A DNA stretch of 11,562 bases from an uncultured bacterium (lineage in GTDB: Bacteria; Bacillota; Clostridia; Oscillospirales; Ruminococcaceae): assembly GCA_905215965.1 (NCBI GenBank), contig CAJMSD010000022.1, forward strand, positions 1 to 11,562, in the 5' to 3' direction. The notes under the pieces were generated by a model that did no database searches, was not told the DNA's origin, and saw only the letters and a program-made list of their open reading frames with translations. Positions within the stretch are counted from its first letter, which is position 1. Each line of letters starts with the position of its first letter. Below, piece after piece: positions 5,817 through 11,562 of this stretch. The position numbers and the translations under genes were made by a program.

Positions 5817-7550
5817 ATGAATCAGAAAACTGGATTCAGCCTGTTGCAACCCTTTGGAATGGATATAGAGTACCGCAGGATACCGGATCATGTAATGCAT
5901 GATCTCGGTCTTGACACATTCTTTCAGGAAATATCAAGTGATGGCAAAGAACGCCGTTTGGTTGCTAATGTGCTTTCACAAATATCAGACAATCCCAAAG
6001 TTGCCGCATACCGTCAGCGTATCTTCGGGGATATATTCCGATTGCCTGAGCTGAGAAAGACCATGCTGGAGCTGTTTGACAAAATACAGTTCATGCGGGA
6101 TTTTTCCACCATGCACAAGACCTCAGATGAGGAGCTTGGACTGTGGCATCTCTTTCACCGCCTTGACGAGCTGGACAGCTACATCAAGACCGTAGAGACG
6201 ATGCGTGATTGCCTTTCCGATGAGAGGATTCAGTCCGAGGGACTGATCTCACTGAGGGACTACATCACCGAGCTTTACGAGGATGCTTGCTTTGCCGAGA
6301 TGAAAAAGGACATAGCTGCGCTGAAAATGAAAGCATCTGATGTGCAGAGCGTTACCCTCGGCATCAATGTCAACGAGCGTTTTGAAGCTGTGAGCATCGG
6401 GCTGGTTTCCGTCAACAAAAAGCCTTTTAAGAAATCGGGTATCGTCAGCAATTTTGCGGACGCTATCGCAAATAAGGAAAGGATACAGGACACCTCAGAC
6501 TGGGACGGTGATATGCACTATCAGCTTATCGACAGAGAGGAAAAGCGAGGTATCATTGATTATATGAAGAACGAGGCAGGCTTGCTTGCGGTACAATCTT
6601 CATTCGCCACAGATGTCAGAGCCAAATCCACGATCGTCAATGCTATGGCTGACGGCGCAACGACAAATTCCACTTTCTATCTGGATACTGTGGTGAATAA
6701 AATGCTCAGTTCCCTCGTGAAGAAGCTGAGGGATACGCTTACCAAGTACGCAAATGTTGCAATCGTGAATATTTCAGGACTGGTTCCGGAGTTCATATAC
6801 TACATCAGATGTGCGGAATTGATCGGCGGTCTGATGGAAAAAGGATGTGTGTTCAGCGAAGCACAGCCTGTTACTGAGGGTGAGACTTCCATGCAGGCAA
6901 AGGGCTTTTACAATCTGAAGCTCGCTATGAATATGGAGAATGTCAGCGAGATCGTTCCCAATGACCTTTGTTTCGACCAAAAGCACACTGTCTATATCCT
7001 CACAGGAGCTAACCGTGGCGGCAAGACCACGATCACACAGGCTGTCGGTCAGCTTTTTATTCTGGCGCAGGGAGGGCTTTTCGTTCCCGCAGAAAGTTTC
7101 CGCTATGTTCCCTGCGACTGCATCTATACCCATTTTCCAGCGGACGAGGACAAGACAATGGACTTAGGAAGGCTGGGCGAGGAGTGCGTCCGTTTCAAGG
7201 AAATGTTCTCTCAATCAACAAGCAGGAGCCTGATACTGCTGAACGAAACTTTCTCAACTACATCATTTGAAGAAGGCTACTACATCGCAAAAGACTCCGT
7301 GAAAGCACTTCTTACAAAGGGCGTGAGAACGATCTACAATACCCATATGCACAAACTGGGATATGATGCTGAGGAGCTTACTCGTGAAATTGGTGGCACA
7401 GGAGCAGCTTCACTGGTCATGCAAACGGAGGAGGGCAAACGTTCTTTCAAGGTGGCTCTTGCAAAACCGGAAGGATCGTCATACGCCAAGGATATTGCCA
7501 AAAAGTACGGCGTGACCTATGATATGCTTGTCGGAGGTAGTGGCTCATGA
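5817..7550 (+). CDS. MutS-related ATPase (MutS domain V only)
   Basis: A 577-aa protein whose C-terminal ~200 residues form the MutS ATPase domain. The Walker A motif is GANRGGKTT at 397-405. A D-L-G-R-L-G-E-E block follows at about 443-450, and the Walker B region is LILLNE at 472-477 with F-S-T-T-S after it, then an I-Y-N-T-H-M-H segment. The ~390 residues before it are helical and resemble the MutS lever/clamp region, but the N-terminal mismatch-binding and connector domains of MutS1 are absent. A role in standard mismatch repair is therefore unlikely. Walker B has Asn where Asp is usual; I recall Asn in other members of this stand-alone group. AGAGGTGA lies just before ATG, 11 bp after the AraC gene. 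The stop overlaps the next start by 4 bp. Its partner and substrate are unknown. Confidence 0.85.
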   Translation: MNQKTGFSLLQPFGMDIEYRRIPDHVMHDLGLDTFFQEISSDGKERRLVANVLSQISDNPKVAAYRQRIFGDIFRLPELRKTMLELFDKIQFMRDFSTMHKTSDEELGLWHLFHRLDELDSYIKTVETMRDCLSDERIQSEGLISLRDYITELYEDACFAEMKKDIAALKMKASDVQSVTLGINVNERFEAVSIGLVSVNKKPFKKSGIVSNFADAIANKERIQDTSDWDGDMHYQLIDREEKRGIIDYMKNEAGLLAVQSSFATDVRAKSTIVNAMADGATTNSTFYLDTVVNKMLSSLVKKLRDTLTKYANVAIVNISGLVPEFIYYIRCAELIGGLMEKGCVFSEAQPVTEGETSMQAKGFYNLKLAMNMENVSEIVPNDLCFDQKHTVYILTGANRGGKTTITQAVGQLFILAQGGLFVPAESFRYVPCDCIYTHFPADEDKTMDLGRLGEECVRFKEMFSQSTSRSLILLNETFSTTSFEEGYYIAKDSVKALLTKGVRTIYNTHMHKLGYDAEELTREIGGTGAASLVMQTEEGKRSFKVALAKPEGSSYAKDIAKKYGVTYDMLVGGSGS

Positions 7551-8692
7551 TGAATGCATTGAAAATAATCGGTATCATTCTTGCTGTGATGATTGTTATC
7601 CTTTTATGTGTGTATCTATTCGTGCTTCAATATCCAAAATTGGAAAAGAACCCGAAAGTGGGCAAATGGTACAAAATCACAAGCCAAGATATGCTGTGTT
7701 CGGACGGTAGCCAGTATAAAGCGTTCTTCCGAAAAGGGTCTGAAAACAAAGTGCTGATCTATTTTGCAGGCGGCGGTATCAGCATCAATGCGGAGACAGC
7801 AAAAGAGGATATGTTCATCAGGAGGGTTGCACCTATTGATAAGTTTGCCAATAACATGATGAACAGCGGCGGTATTGCAACTCCAATTGACGGAAACCCG
7901 TTCAAGGACTGGACTGTGATCGCCCTGCCCTATGCAACAGGTGATTTTCACTCAGGTACAAATGATTTTGAGTACACTGACAAGGACGGAAACAAGAAGA
8001 TACTCTATCATCACGGATATACCAACTATACGGCTGTGATGCAGAAAGCTATTGAGTTTGGCGGTATCAATGATCCTGAAGCTGTTATGGTGACGGGATA
8101 CAGTGCAGGGGCAGGGGCGGCTTCGCTGCTTGCAAACGATGTGTTTACAAACTATTTCCCGAATGCAGAGAGCAAGACCGTGTTGGTCGATTCAATGCTC
8201 ATGTTTATTGATAACTGGCACACTATTTCGACTGATGTATGGAAAAGTCCTACGGAGATCTCTGGCAGGATCAGAACAAACAATATCGTGCTTGACAGTC
8301 TGACTGCACTTCATGAGGACTTCGGAGATGATGTGACGATACTGTTTGACTGCTCTGTGCGTGACGGTGAACTTGCAAAGGCGCAGAATCTATTTGATTA
8401 CGGGAAACCCGAAGTTGATGAGAGTATCGCAGATATATTTCAGCAAAATCTGAAAGAAACGATACCGCAGTTCGAGGGAATCGGCGCACATCTTTACATC
8501 TGGGACGGATTGCCGTTCTATGATGATCCACGCAATATAACGAAACATACCATTATTGTAACACCTGATGTTTATTCAGACATGAATAAGAACGGGATCT
8601 CTGTCGCAGAGTGGGCGTACAATGCAACGAATGGCACAGCTGAGAATTACGGGCTTGACCTTGTGGATAAAGTGTATGAGAAAACAGAATAG
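7547..8692 (+). CDS. membrane-anchored alpha/beta hydrolase of pectin-acetylesterase type
   Basis: A 381-aa protein. Residues 7-27 form one uncleaved-looking hydrophobic helix, placing the enzyme outside the membrane. The body matches the pectin-acetylesterase/Notum-like hydrolases: an oxyanion-type Y-F-A-G-G-G at 72-77, P-Y-A-T-G-D-F-H-S-G around 128-137, H-G-Y-T-N-Y, the nucleophile elbow GYSAGAG at 184-190 with Ser186, D-S before the middle of the chain, and K-H-T-I at 333-336 with His334 as likely catalytic base. Relatives remove acetyl or acyl groups from polysaccharides or proteins; the substrate here is unknown. GGAGG at 7533-7537 and the ATGA overlap tie it to the MutS-like gene. A second ATG at 7550 is possible. 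Confidence 0.8.
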   Translation: MMNALKIIGIILAVMIVILLCVYLFVLQYPKLEKNPKVGKWYKITSQDMLCSDGSQYKAFFRKGSENKVLIYFAGGGISINAETAKEDMFIRRVAPIDKFANNMMNSGGIATPIDGNPFKDWTVIALPYATGDFHSGTNDFEYTDKDGNKKILYHHGYTNYTAVMQKAIEFGGINDPEAVMVTGYSAGAGAASLLANDVFTNYFPNAESKTVLVDSMLMFIDNWHTISTDVWKSPTEISGRIRTNNIVLDSLTALHEDFGDDVTILFDCSVRDGELAKAQNLFDYGKPEVDESIADIFQQNLKETIPQFEGIGAHLYIWDGLPFYDDPRNITKHTIIVTPDVYSDMNKNGISVAEWAYNATNGTAENYGLDLVDKVYEKTE

Positions 8693-8769
8693 CCGAACAG
8701 GATCTTAAAAAGAACATCTTATTCTGCTACTCAACAAGGACAAAAAACTGCTCAGTGAGGAATAAAGCC

Positions 8770-9046
8770 ATGAATATTCTTATGATAAATTTACCTTTCG
8801 CAGGACATACAAATCCAACTTTACCATACCTGTCTGCGTGATGGTATCATCAAAGCACTATTCAAGCAGAATGCTGTGAAAATGCAGAATATAATTCGTA
8901 AGCAAATGAGTTGGGATGGCGTGATAGGACGTATTGAACAATTGTTAGAAAAAGGCTCATGATGCAGAATATCGGAACTGCGTGAGAAATATGACCTTCA
9001 CATGATCGCAGAACGCTTCGTCAGTGAGGAAATGTGCTGTAACTGA
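8770..9046 (+). pseudogene. decayed gene beginning like a macrolide-type glycosyltransferase
   Basis: After GTGAGGAA, an ATG at 8770 opens a frame reading M-N-I-L-M-I-N-L-P-F-A-G-H-T-N-P-T-L-P. This is the standard beginning of MGT/YjiC-type UDP-glycosyltransferases. The frame stops at 8839-8841. The next frame then carries a protein-like stretch of 40 residues (8840-8962, D-G-I-I-K-A-L-F through M-S-W-D-G-V-I-G-R-I-E-Q-L-L-E-K). A third carries R-E-K-Y-D-L-H-M-I-A-E-R-F to a stop at 9044-9046. The pieces look like a start joined to a C-terminal end with most of the ~400-residue enzyme lost. Whether all pieces come from one gene is inference. Confidence 0.5.
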
Positions 9047-9065
9047 ATACTAAACGAAAGCTCTC

Positions 9066-9100
9066 GGAAATGCCCTGTAAGCGTTTCTGAGGGCTTTTCC
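9066..9100 (+). terminator. intrinsic terminator after the AraC/MutS/hydrolase cassette
   Basis: GGAAA-T-GCCCT (9066-9076) pairs with AGGGC-T-TTTCC (9090-9100), five plus five pairs interrupted by one T-T mismatch, with a 13-base loop. The 3' side runs TTTTCCTTT, giving a usable U-rich tail on the + strand. It stands between the + strand cassette and the convergent - strand mobilization genes. Confidence 0.6.
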
Positions 9101-9161
9101 TTTCAGCGGATAGAGTTTTCCCCATAACCGTCACGGACAGCTCTGAGGGGCTTCTCCGTTC
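9086..9161. repeat. two imperfect ~20-bp direct repeats
   Basis: TCTGAGGG-CTTTTCCTTTC (9086-9104) recurs as TCTGAGGGGCTTCTCCGTTC (9142-9161), 56 bases on. The first copy forms part of the terminator stem. Read on the - strand, they give a repeated L-S-x-E-R-x-S-P peptide, but the frame has no ribosome site and no family resemblance. Decayed repeats downstream of the relaxase gene are the simplest reading. Confidence 0.35.
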
Positions 9162-9177
9162 GCCAGAGAGCCTATCA

Positions 9178-10278
9178 TCATTCAAGGTCATTCCGCTTAC
9201 GCTTCTGCTGTTGTCCTCGGTTCTGTTCATGGCGGAGATATTCCTCTATTGTCCTCGTCGCTTCGGACAGCTCACGGGACTTCTTATCTGCCTGATTGTA
9301 TTCCGTATTTTTCTTCGACAGCTTTTTCTGCAAAGATGCGATATGCTTTTCAAGATTTTCTACCTTTGGAATATTGCCTGACGGGTAAAGCTCCAAAACC
9401 TGTTTGCAGGTTTCGTGATATTCGGCAATATCGCCGCCGTGTTCCTTGCGGTACTTCTTTTCCTCCCGACCGCTGAGTGCTTTCAGTTCCTCTCCGATAT
9501 GCTTGACCTTGCGATATTTTTTCAGCACTTTGAGTTTTTCTTGCAGATCTTTGATCTGTGCGTTCAGGTCATTCAGCTCACCGACAAGATGCGCCCTTTC
9601 AATAAATGCCGCCATCGCAGCACCACGAACCTGATCCGGCTCAACGCCGTATGCGGTGATAATATTTTTTGCGATGCTTGCCACCTTCATATTGCCACGA
9701 TCGATAGCATCACGGACAAACCTGTTCTCCTCAGCTTTCGGAGTGATTTGTCTGACTTTGATTCTCGGAACATATATCATACCGCCCATATACTGTGCGA
9801 TACGCCCTTTGATCTGCTCGGTTTCATAATACCAGCCCAGCGTCCGGCTACGGGTGAACTTCGCTCTCGGATTGCGTTCTTTCTGCTCCGCAAGCATAAA
9901 TTTCAGGTCAATCTTGTGGTCGGGGTTATACTCAACAAGCACTCCGAAATCGGCGCATTTGGCAAGGAAGTCCTCAAAGTTTTCGCTGACCTTGATTACC
10001 TGATCTATTGTGAATTTTAGCTTTGCTTTCCAGCTCAATCCTTGTCGTGACATATCCCACTCCCAATGGTTCTTGCCCTTGCCCATTTCGGGATGTTCGA
10101 TCACGGATAAATGATGCTGTCGGCATACCTCGTCCGTGATGTTCATGAGTTTCTGAAATGACCTGTCCTGCTTGGTAGTCCTACGGTTTTCATGCGTTTC
10201 AAAAGTTCTGCCGTCGATGCAGTTGATATTATTTAAAACACAGTGAAGGTGGCAATGCTCTCTCAGGAGTAATTTCAC
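9178..10278 (-). pseudogene. relaxase (MobA-type), C-terminal frame of a disrupted gene
   Basis: This open frame of 366 codons holds all but the first ~80 residues of a MobA/VirD2-like relaxase. It begins within the HCHLHCVLNN segment (near 10255-10230), which is the HxHxH metal-binding motif that holds the divalent ion for DNA nicking. It then runs through D-G-R-T-F-E-T, V-I-E-H-P-E-x-G-K-G-K, W-E-W-D-M-x-R-Q-G-L-S-W-K-A-K and H-K-I-D-L-K-F-M-L-A-E-Q-K. A long helical, charged C-terminus follows (coiled coil about residues 225-366). The GTG at 10278 is only the first possible start after a stop and has no ribosome site, so independent expression is doubtful. The missing ~30 codons before the histidine motif and the frame change make the locus a probable pseudogene. 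Confidence 0.8.
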
Positions 10279-10495
10279 CGGGCTTGAAACTCACGATAAA
10301 GTGCTGGGCAAGAACGGAATTTCTGCCTGTTCCGTGTTTCCGAATCTCGGCAAAATCATGACTTGCCTGCAACGGATCAGAACTGCACCCCTCTGTGATA
10401 ATCAGTCTGCCGTTATCCGTTTTTTTAGGGTTAGCAATGTAGTTCAGTGCTGCAAGGTCATCAACTGAGACTGGAAAAATCTTAGTGGTTGCCAT
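10229..10495 (-). pseudogene. relaxase (MobA-type), N-terminal frame of a disrupted gene
   Basis: The normal start of the relaxase gene: ATG at 10495, preceded on the - strand by GGAGGAGGTGG and overlapping mobC by 52 bp. It encodes M-A-T-T-K-I-F-P-V, then Y-I-A-N-P-K-K-T-D-N-G-R-L-I with the probable catalytic Tyr19, and H-F-I-V-S-F-K-P-G-E-I-T-P-E-R-A. In relatives a helix of about 30 residues (E-x-G-x-x-L-x-x-x-F, then V-x-A-x-H-T-D) follows before the histidine motif. Here the frame instead passes out of register at about 10255-10264 and stops at 10229. The catalytic Tyr and the metal-binding His residues are thus on separate frames. Confidence 0.8.
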
Positions 10496-10788
10496 AACTT
10501 GTCCACCTCCTCCCTGAGTGCGGAAATATCTTCGGGATAGACCTTTCCGCCGCTGTTGGTTCTGACTGCCACCTGATTGAAGTTGTTGGAGATTGCTCTT
10601 GCAAGTTTCAGTAACTCGTTCATCTTGTCATCGTTGAAGATCACGATGTAGCCTGTGAAGATCATGTGCCGGAAGAAGTCGCTCCGAGACTTCATACCGC
10701 TTGCCGTGAACTTGCGGTTGAACGCTTCGTATTCTTCGTCACTTAGCCTGACCTGAATACTGTGTGTTCGTTTGGTTTTGTTGCTCAT
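10444..10788 (-). CDS. mobC: relaxosome accessory protein MobC
   Basis: A 114-aa protein with a ribbon-helix-helix beginning (H-S-I-Q-V-R-L-S-D-E-E-Y-E-A-F, then S-G-M-K-S-R-S-D-F-F-R-H-M). A MobC-like core follows (L-L-K-L-A-R-A-I-S-N-N-F-N-Q-V-A-V-R-T-N-S-G-G). MobC binds oriT and helps the relaxase open the strand around nic. The length is typical. The gene looks intact, although the relaxase directly downstream is broken, and its 3' end overlaps the relaxase start. No strong ribosome site is visible before ATG (only A-rich AGAAAAGAAAA), so the start rests on family resemblance. An upstream - strand promoter at 11045-11073 probably serves it. Confidence 0.85.
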   Translation of the reverse strand: MSNKTKRTHSIQVRLSDEEYEAFNRKFTASGMKSRSDFFRHMIFTGYIVIFNDDKMNELLKLARAISNNFNQVAVRTNSGGKVYPEDISALREEVDKLWQPLRFFQSQLMTLQH

Positions 10789-10829
10789 GTTTTCTGTTTT
10801 CTTTTCTGTTTCTGATTGCGGGGTTGTAG

Positions 10830-11105
10830 GGGCGGCAGCCCTCTGCCAAGCGGTGCATTGGTGTACTCAAATCTATGATTTGTAGTGCAGCTATGCCGAG
10901 CTTGCGATTTGTGTTAGCCCCTACGGGGATATTTTGCATTTGAGCCTGCGGCTCTGCTTAGTTTCCTCACATTCGGGTGAGGAATTGGAGCGTCAGCGAC
11001 TATATTTCTCTGTGTCCGATCGCTCCGCCGCCGTCCTTATGATAACTATACTGGAAAAATCTCAAAAAGTCAATGAATCGAAAAATGGGTATTCGTCAAA
11101 ATGAC
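10830..11105. other. probable oriT and structured leader of the mobilization genes
   Basis: The stretch upstream of mobC has no convincing gene and is packed with short hairpins: 10834-10847 (GGCAG/CTGCC), 10868-10882 (CAAATC/GATTTG), 10918-10928 (CCCC/GGGG), 10942-10954 (GAGCC/GGCTC) and 10963-10984 (TTCCTCAC/GTGAGGAA, the best). There is also a longer-range GGAGCG/CGCTCC pair (10987-10992 with 11021-11026), and GTCA-aaa-TGAC at 11095-11105. Transfer origins of MobA/MobC systems normally lie just upstream of mobC and are rich in inverted repeats. I cannot point to the nic site. Confidence 0.45.
11045..11073 (-). promoter_or_regulatory. promoter for mobC and relaxase
   Basis: On the - strand, TTGACT (11073-11068) and TATAGT (11050-11045) are 17 bases apart. 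Transcription would start near 11038 and run leftwards through about 250 bases of hairpin-rich leader to mobC. The location inside the presumed oriT region would allow relaxosome proteins to repress their own synthesis, as known in other mobilization systems; that is inference here. Confidence 0.6.
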
Positions 11106-11181
11106 AGTTGCGGGTTTCTATGCTCTCAGGGTATCGTAACCCCCTCATAACTGCACGTTCCTGAAAATTCGGTTGCTTTGA

Positions 11182-11201
11182 TTTCGGGCTGTGCCCCGAA
11201 A
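11182..11201. repeat. seven-base-pair hairpin
   Basis: TTTCGGG (11182-11188) pairs with CCCGAAA (11195-11201) around a six-base loop. No run of T follows on either strand, so it is a weak terminator candidate. It could belong to the transfer origin. The 11106-11244 stretch has no convincing gene. Confidence 0.4.
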
Positions 11202-11244
11202 AGTTTGTCTGTTATGCGAATAGATTTTTAATGGTATTGCGCGC

Positions 11245-11250
11245 TATAAT
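11245..11250 (+). promoter_or_regulatory. possible -10 box for the coiled-coil gene
   Basis: A consensus TATAAT lies 81 bases before the gene at 11332. No acceptable -35 box is seen at 16-18 bases upstream (AT-rich AGATTT at best) and there is no TGn extension. Function is therefore uncertain. Confidence 0.35.
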
Positions 11251-11331
11251 TGGAGTATGAAAATGGAGAACAGAGCTTCGGCTCATGGGACAGGAATAAA
11301 AATTTAGAATGAGAGTGAGGTGAGAATCAGA

Positions 11332-11544
11332 ATGGGTATCTATGCAGAAAAGCGTGACAAGATCGCTGCAAGGATCGTTGAGCTGACCAAGCGTATCTCT
11401 GAGGATACTGCCAAGAAGAAGGAGCTTGAGGAGAAGCTGAAAGAAGCTAACCGTCTTGCGATGGCGGAGCAGAGGGGCTGCAAGCCACGGAAATCAATTT
11501 TCAAAATAACAAGTAGCAAAAGTAACATTTTCGATACAAAATGA
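11332..11544 (+). CDS. small coiled-coil protein, 70 aa
   Basis: The product opens M-G-I-Y-A-E-K-R-D-K-I-A-A-R-I, then a charged heptad-rich helix to about residue 45 (V-E-L-T-K-R-I, K-K-K-E-L-E-E-K-L-K-E-A). From memory, similar small helical proteins lie beside mobilization genes in Firmicutes elements; no function is established. ATG at 11332 is preferred because GAGGTGAG (11316-11323) lies about eight bases upstream. An in-frame GTG at 11320 is within that site. The last ~20 codons (from about 11485) are strikingly AT-rich and read K-S-I-F-K-I-T-S-S-K-S-N-I-F, unlike the helix before them. The C-terminus may be a replacement or a frameshift product. Confidence 0.6.
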   Translation: MGIYAEKRDKIAARIVELTKRISEDTAKKKELEEKLKEANRLAMAEQRGCKPRKSIFKITSSKSNIFDTK

Positions 11545-11562
11545 ACAAATAGCTGGACAAAG

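Noticed and set aside
9021..9230. 69-codon - strand frame with a repeated L-S-x-E-R-x-S-P peptide
   Set aside because: The repetition comes from the DNA direct repeats at 9086-9161 that include the terminator stem; the frame also overlaps the relaxase end without a start signal.
9415..10020. 201-codon + strand frame opposite the relaxase
   Set aside because: Hydrophobic, cysteine-rich shadow of the charged coiled-coil codons of the relaxase; no ribosome site and no family features.
10739..10939. 66-codon - strand frame upstream of mobC
   Set aside because: It reads through the hairpin region and overlaps mobC in another frame; the peptide is unremarkable and the region is better explained as oriT/leader.
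1..11562. Search by eye for CRISPR repeats, tRNA or rRNA genes, insertion sequences and integrase motifs
   Set aside because: Nothing with the required repeat spacing, cloverleaf, transposase or recombinase motifs was seen.

Overview
The window looks like a stretch of an integrative or mobilizable element in a gut Clostridia bacterium. Ruminococcus or a close relative in the Oscillospiraceae is my best guess. Support comes from strong GGAGG/GAGGTGA ribosome binding sites, mid-range base composition, and protein families (DUF3846, LPD28, BRO/KilAC antirepressor, Dam/Dcm orphan methylases, MobC plus MobA-type relaxase) that are typical cargo of Firmicutes ICEs and IMEs. The genus is inferred from sequence feel only.

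Left part (1-4710, + strand): a tightly packed, overlapping gene string. It holds the C-terminal part of a cytosine-5 DNA methyltransferase, a phage-type antirepressor, an unknown 122-aa protein, a 45-aa one-helix membrane protein, an Api92/YubB-like protein with an LPD28 tail, an unknown 65-aa protein, a Dam-type adenine methyltransferase, a 91-aa cysteine-cluster protein and a DUF3846 protein. Start and stop codons overlap at almost every junction. The one real gap (3058-3168), in front of the Dam gene, can fold into mutually exclusive stems, one of which reaches the Dam ribosome binding site. This is the strongest candidate here for an undescribed regulatory element. The string ends in a perfect 19-bp hairpin that overlaps the DUF3846 stop codon.

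Middle part (4711-9100, + strand): a self-contained cassette with its own promoter(s). It encodes an AraC-family regulator with a GyrI-like ligand domain, a MutS-domain-V ATPase lacking the mismatch-recognition domains, and a membrane-anchored hydrolase of the pectin-acetylesterase type. The genes are 11 bp apart or overlap by 4 bp. Behind them lie the remains of a broken gene that starts like a macrolide-type glycosyltransferase, then an intrinsic terminator. The combination suggests a ligand-induced response operon of unknown purpose.

Right part (9101-11562): a mobilization module on the - strand. A good sigma-70-type promoter (11045-11073) reads leftwards through about 250 bases of short hairpins, a plausible oriT/leader, into mobC and then the relaxase gene. 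The relaxase is broken: its N-terminal and C-terminal parts are in different frames, and roughly 30 codons between them appear to be missing. This copy therefore probably cannot nick its own oriT unless helped in trans. A small coiled-coil protein gene on the + strand closes the window; its last codons are abruptly AT-rich.

No tRNA, rRNA, CRISPR array, insertion sequence or integrase is visible.
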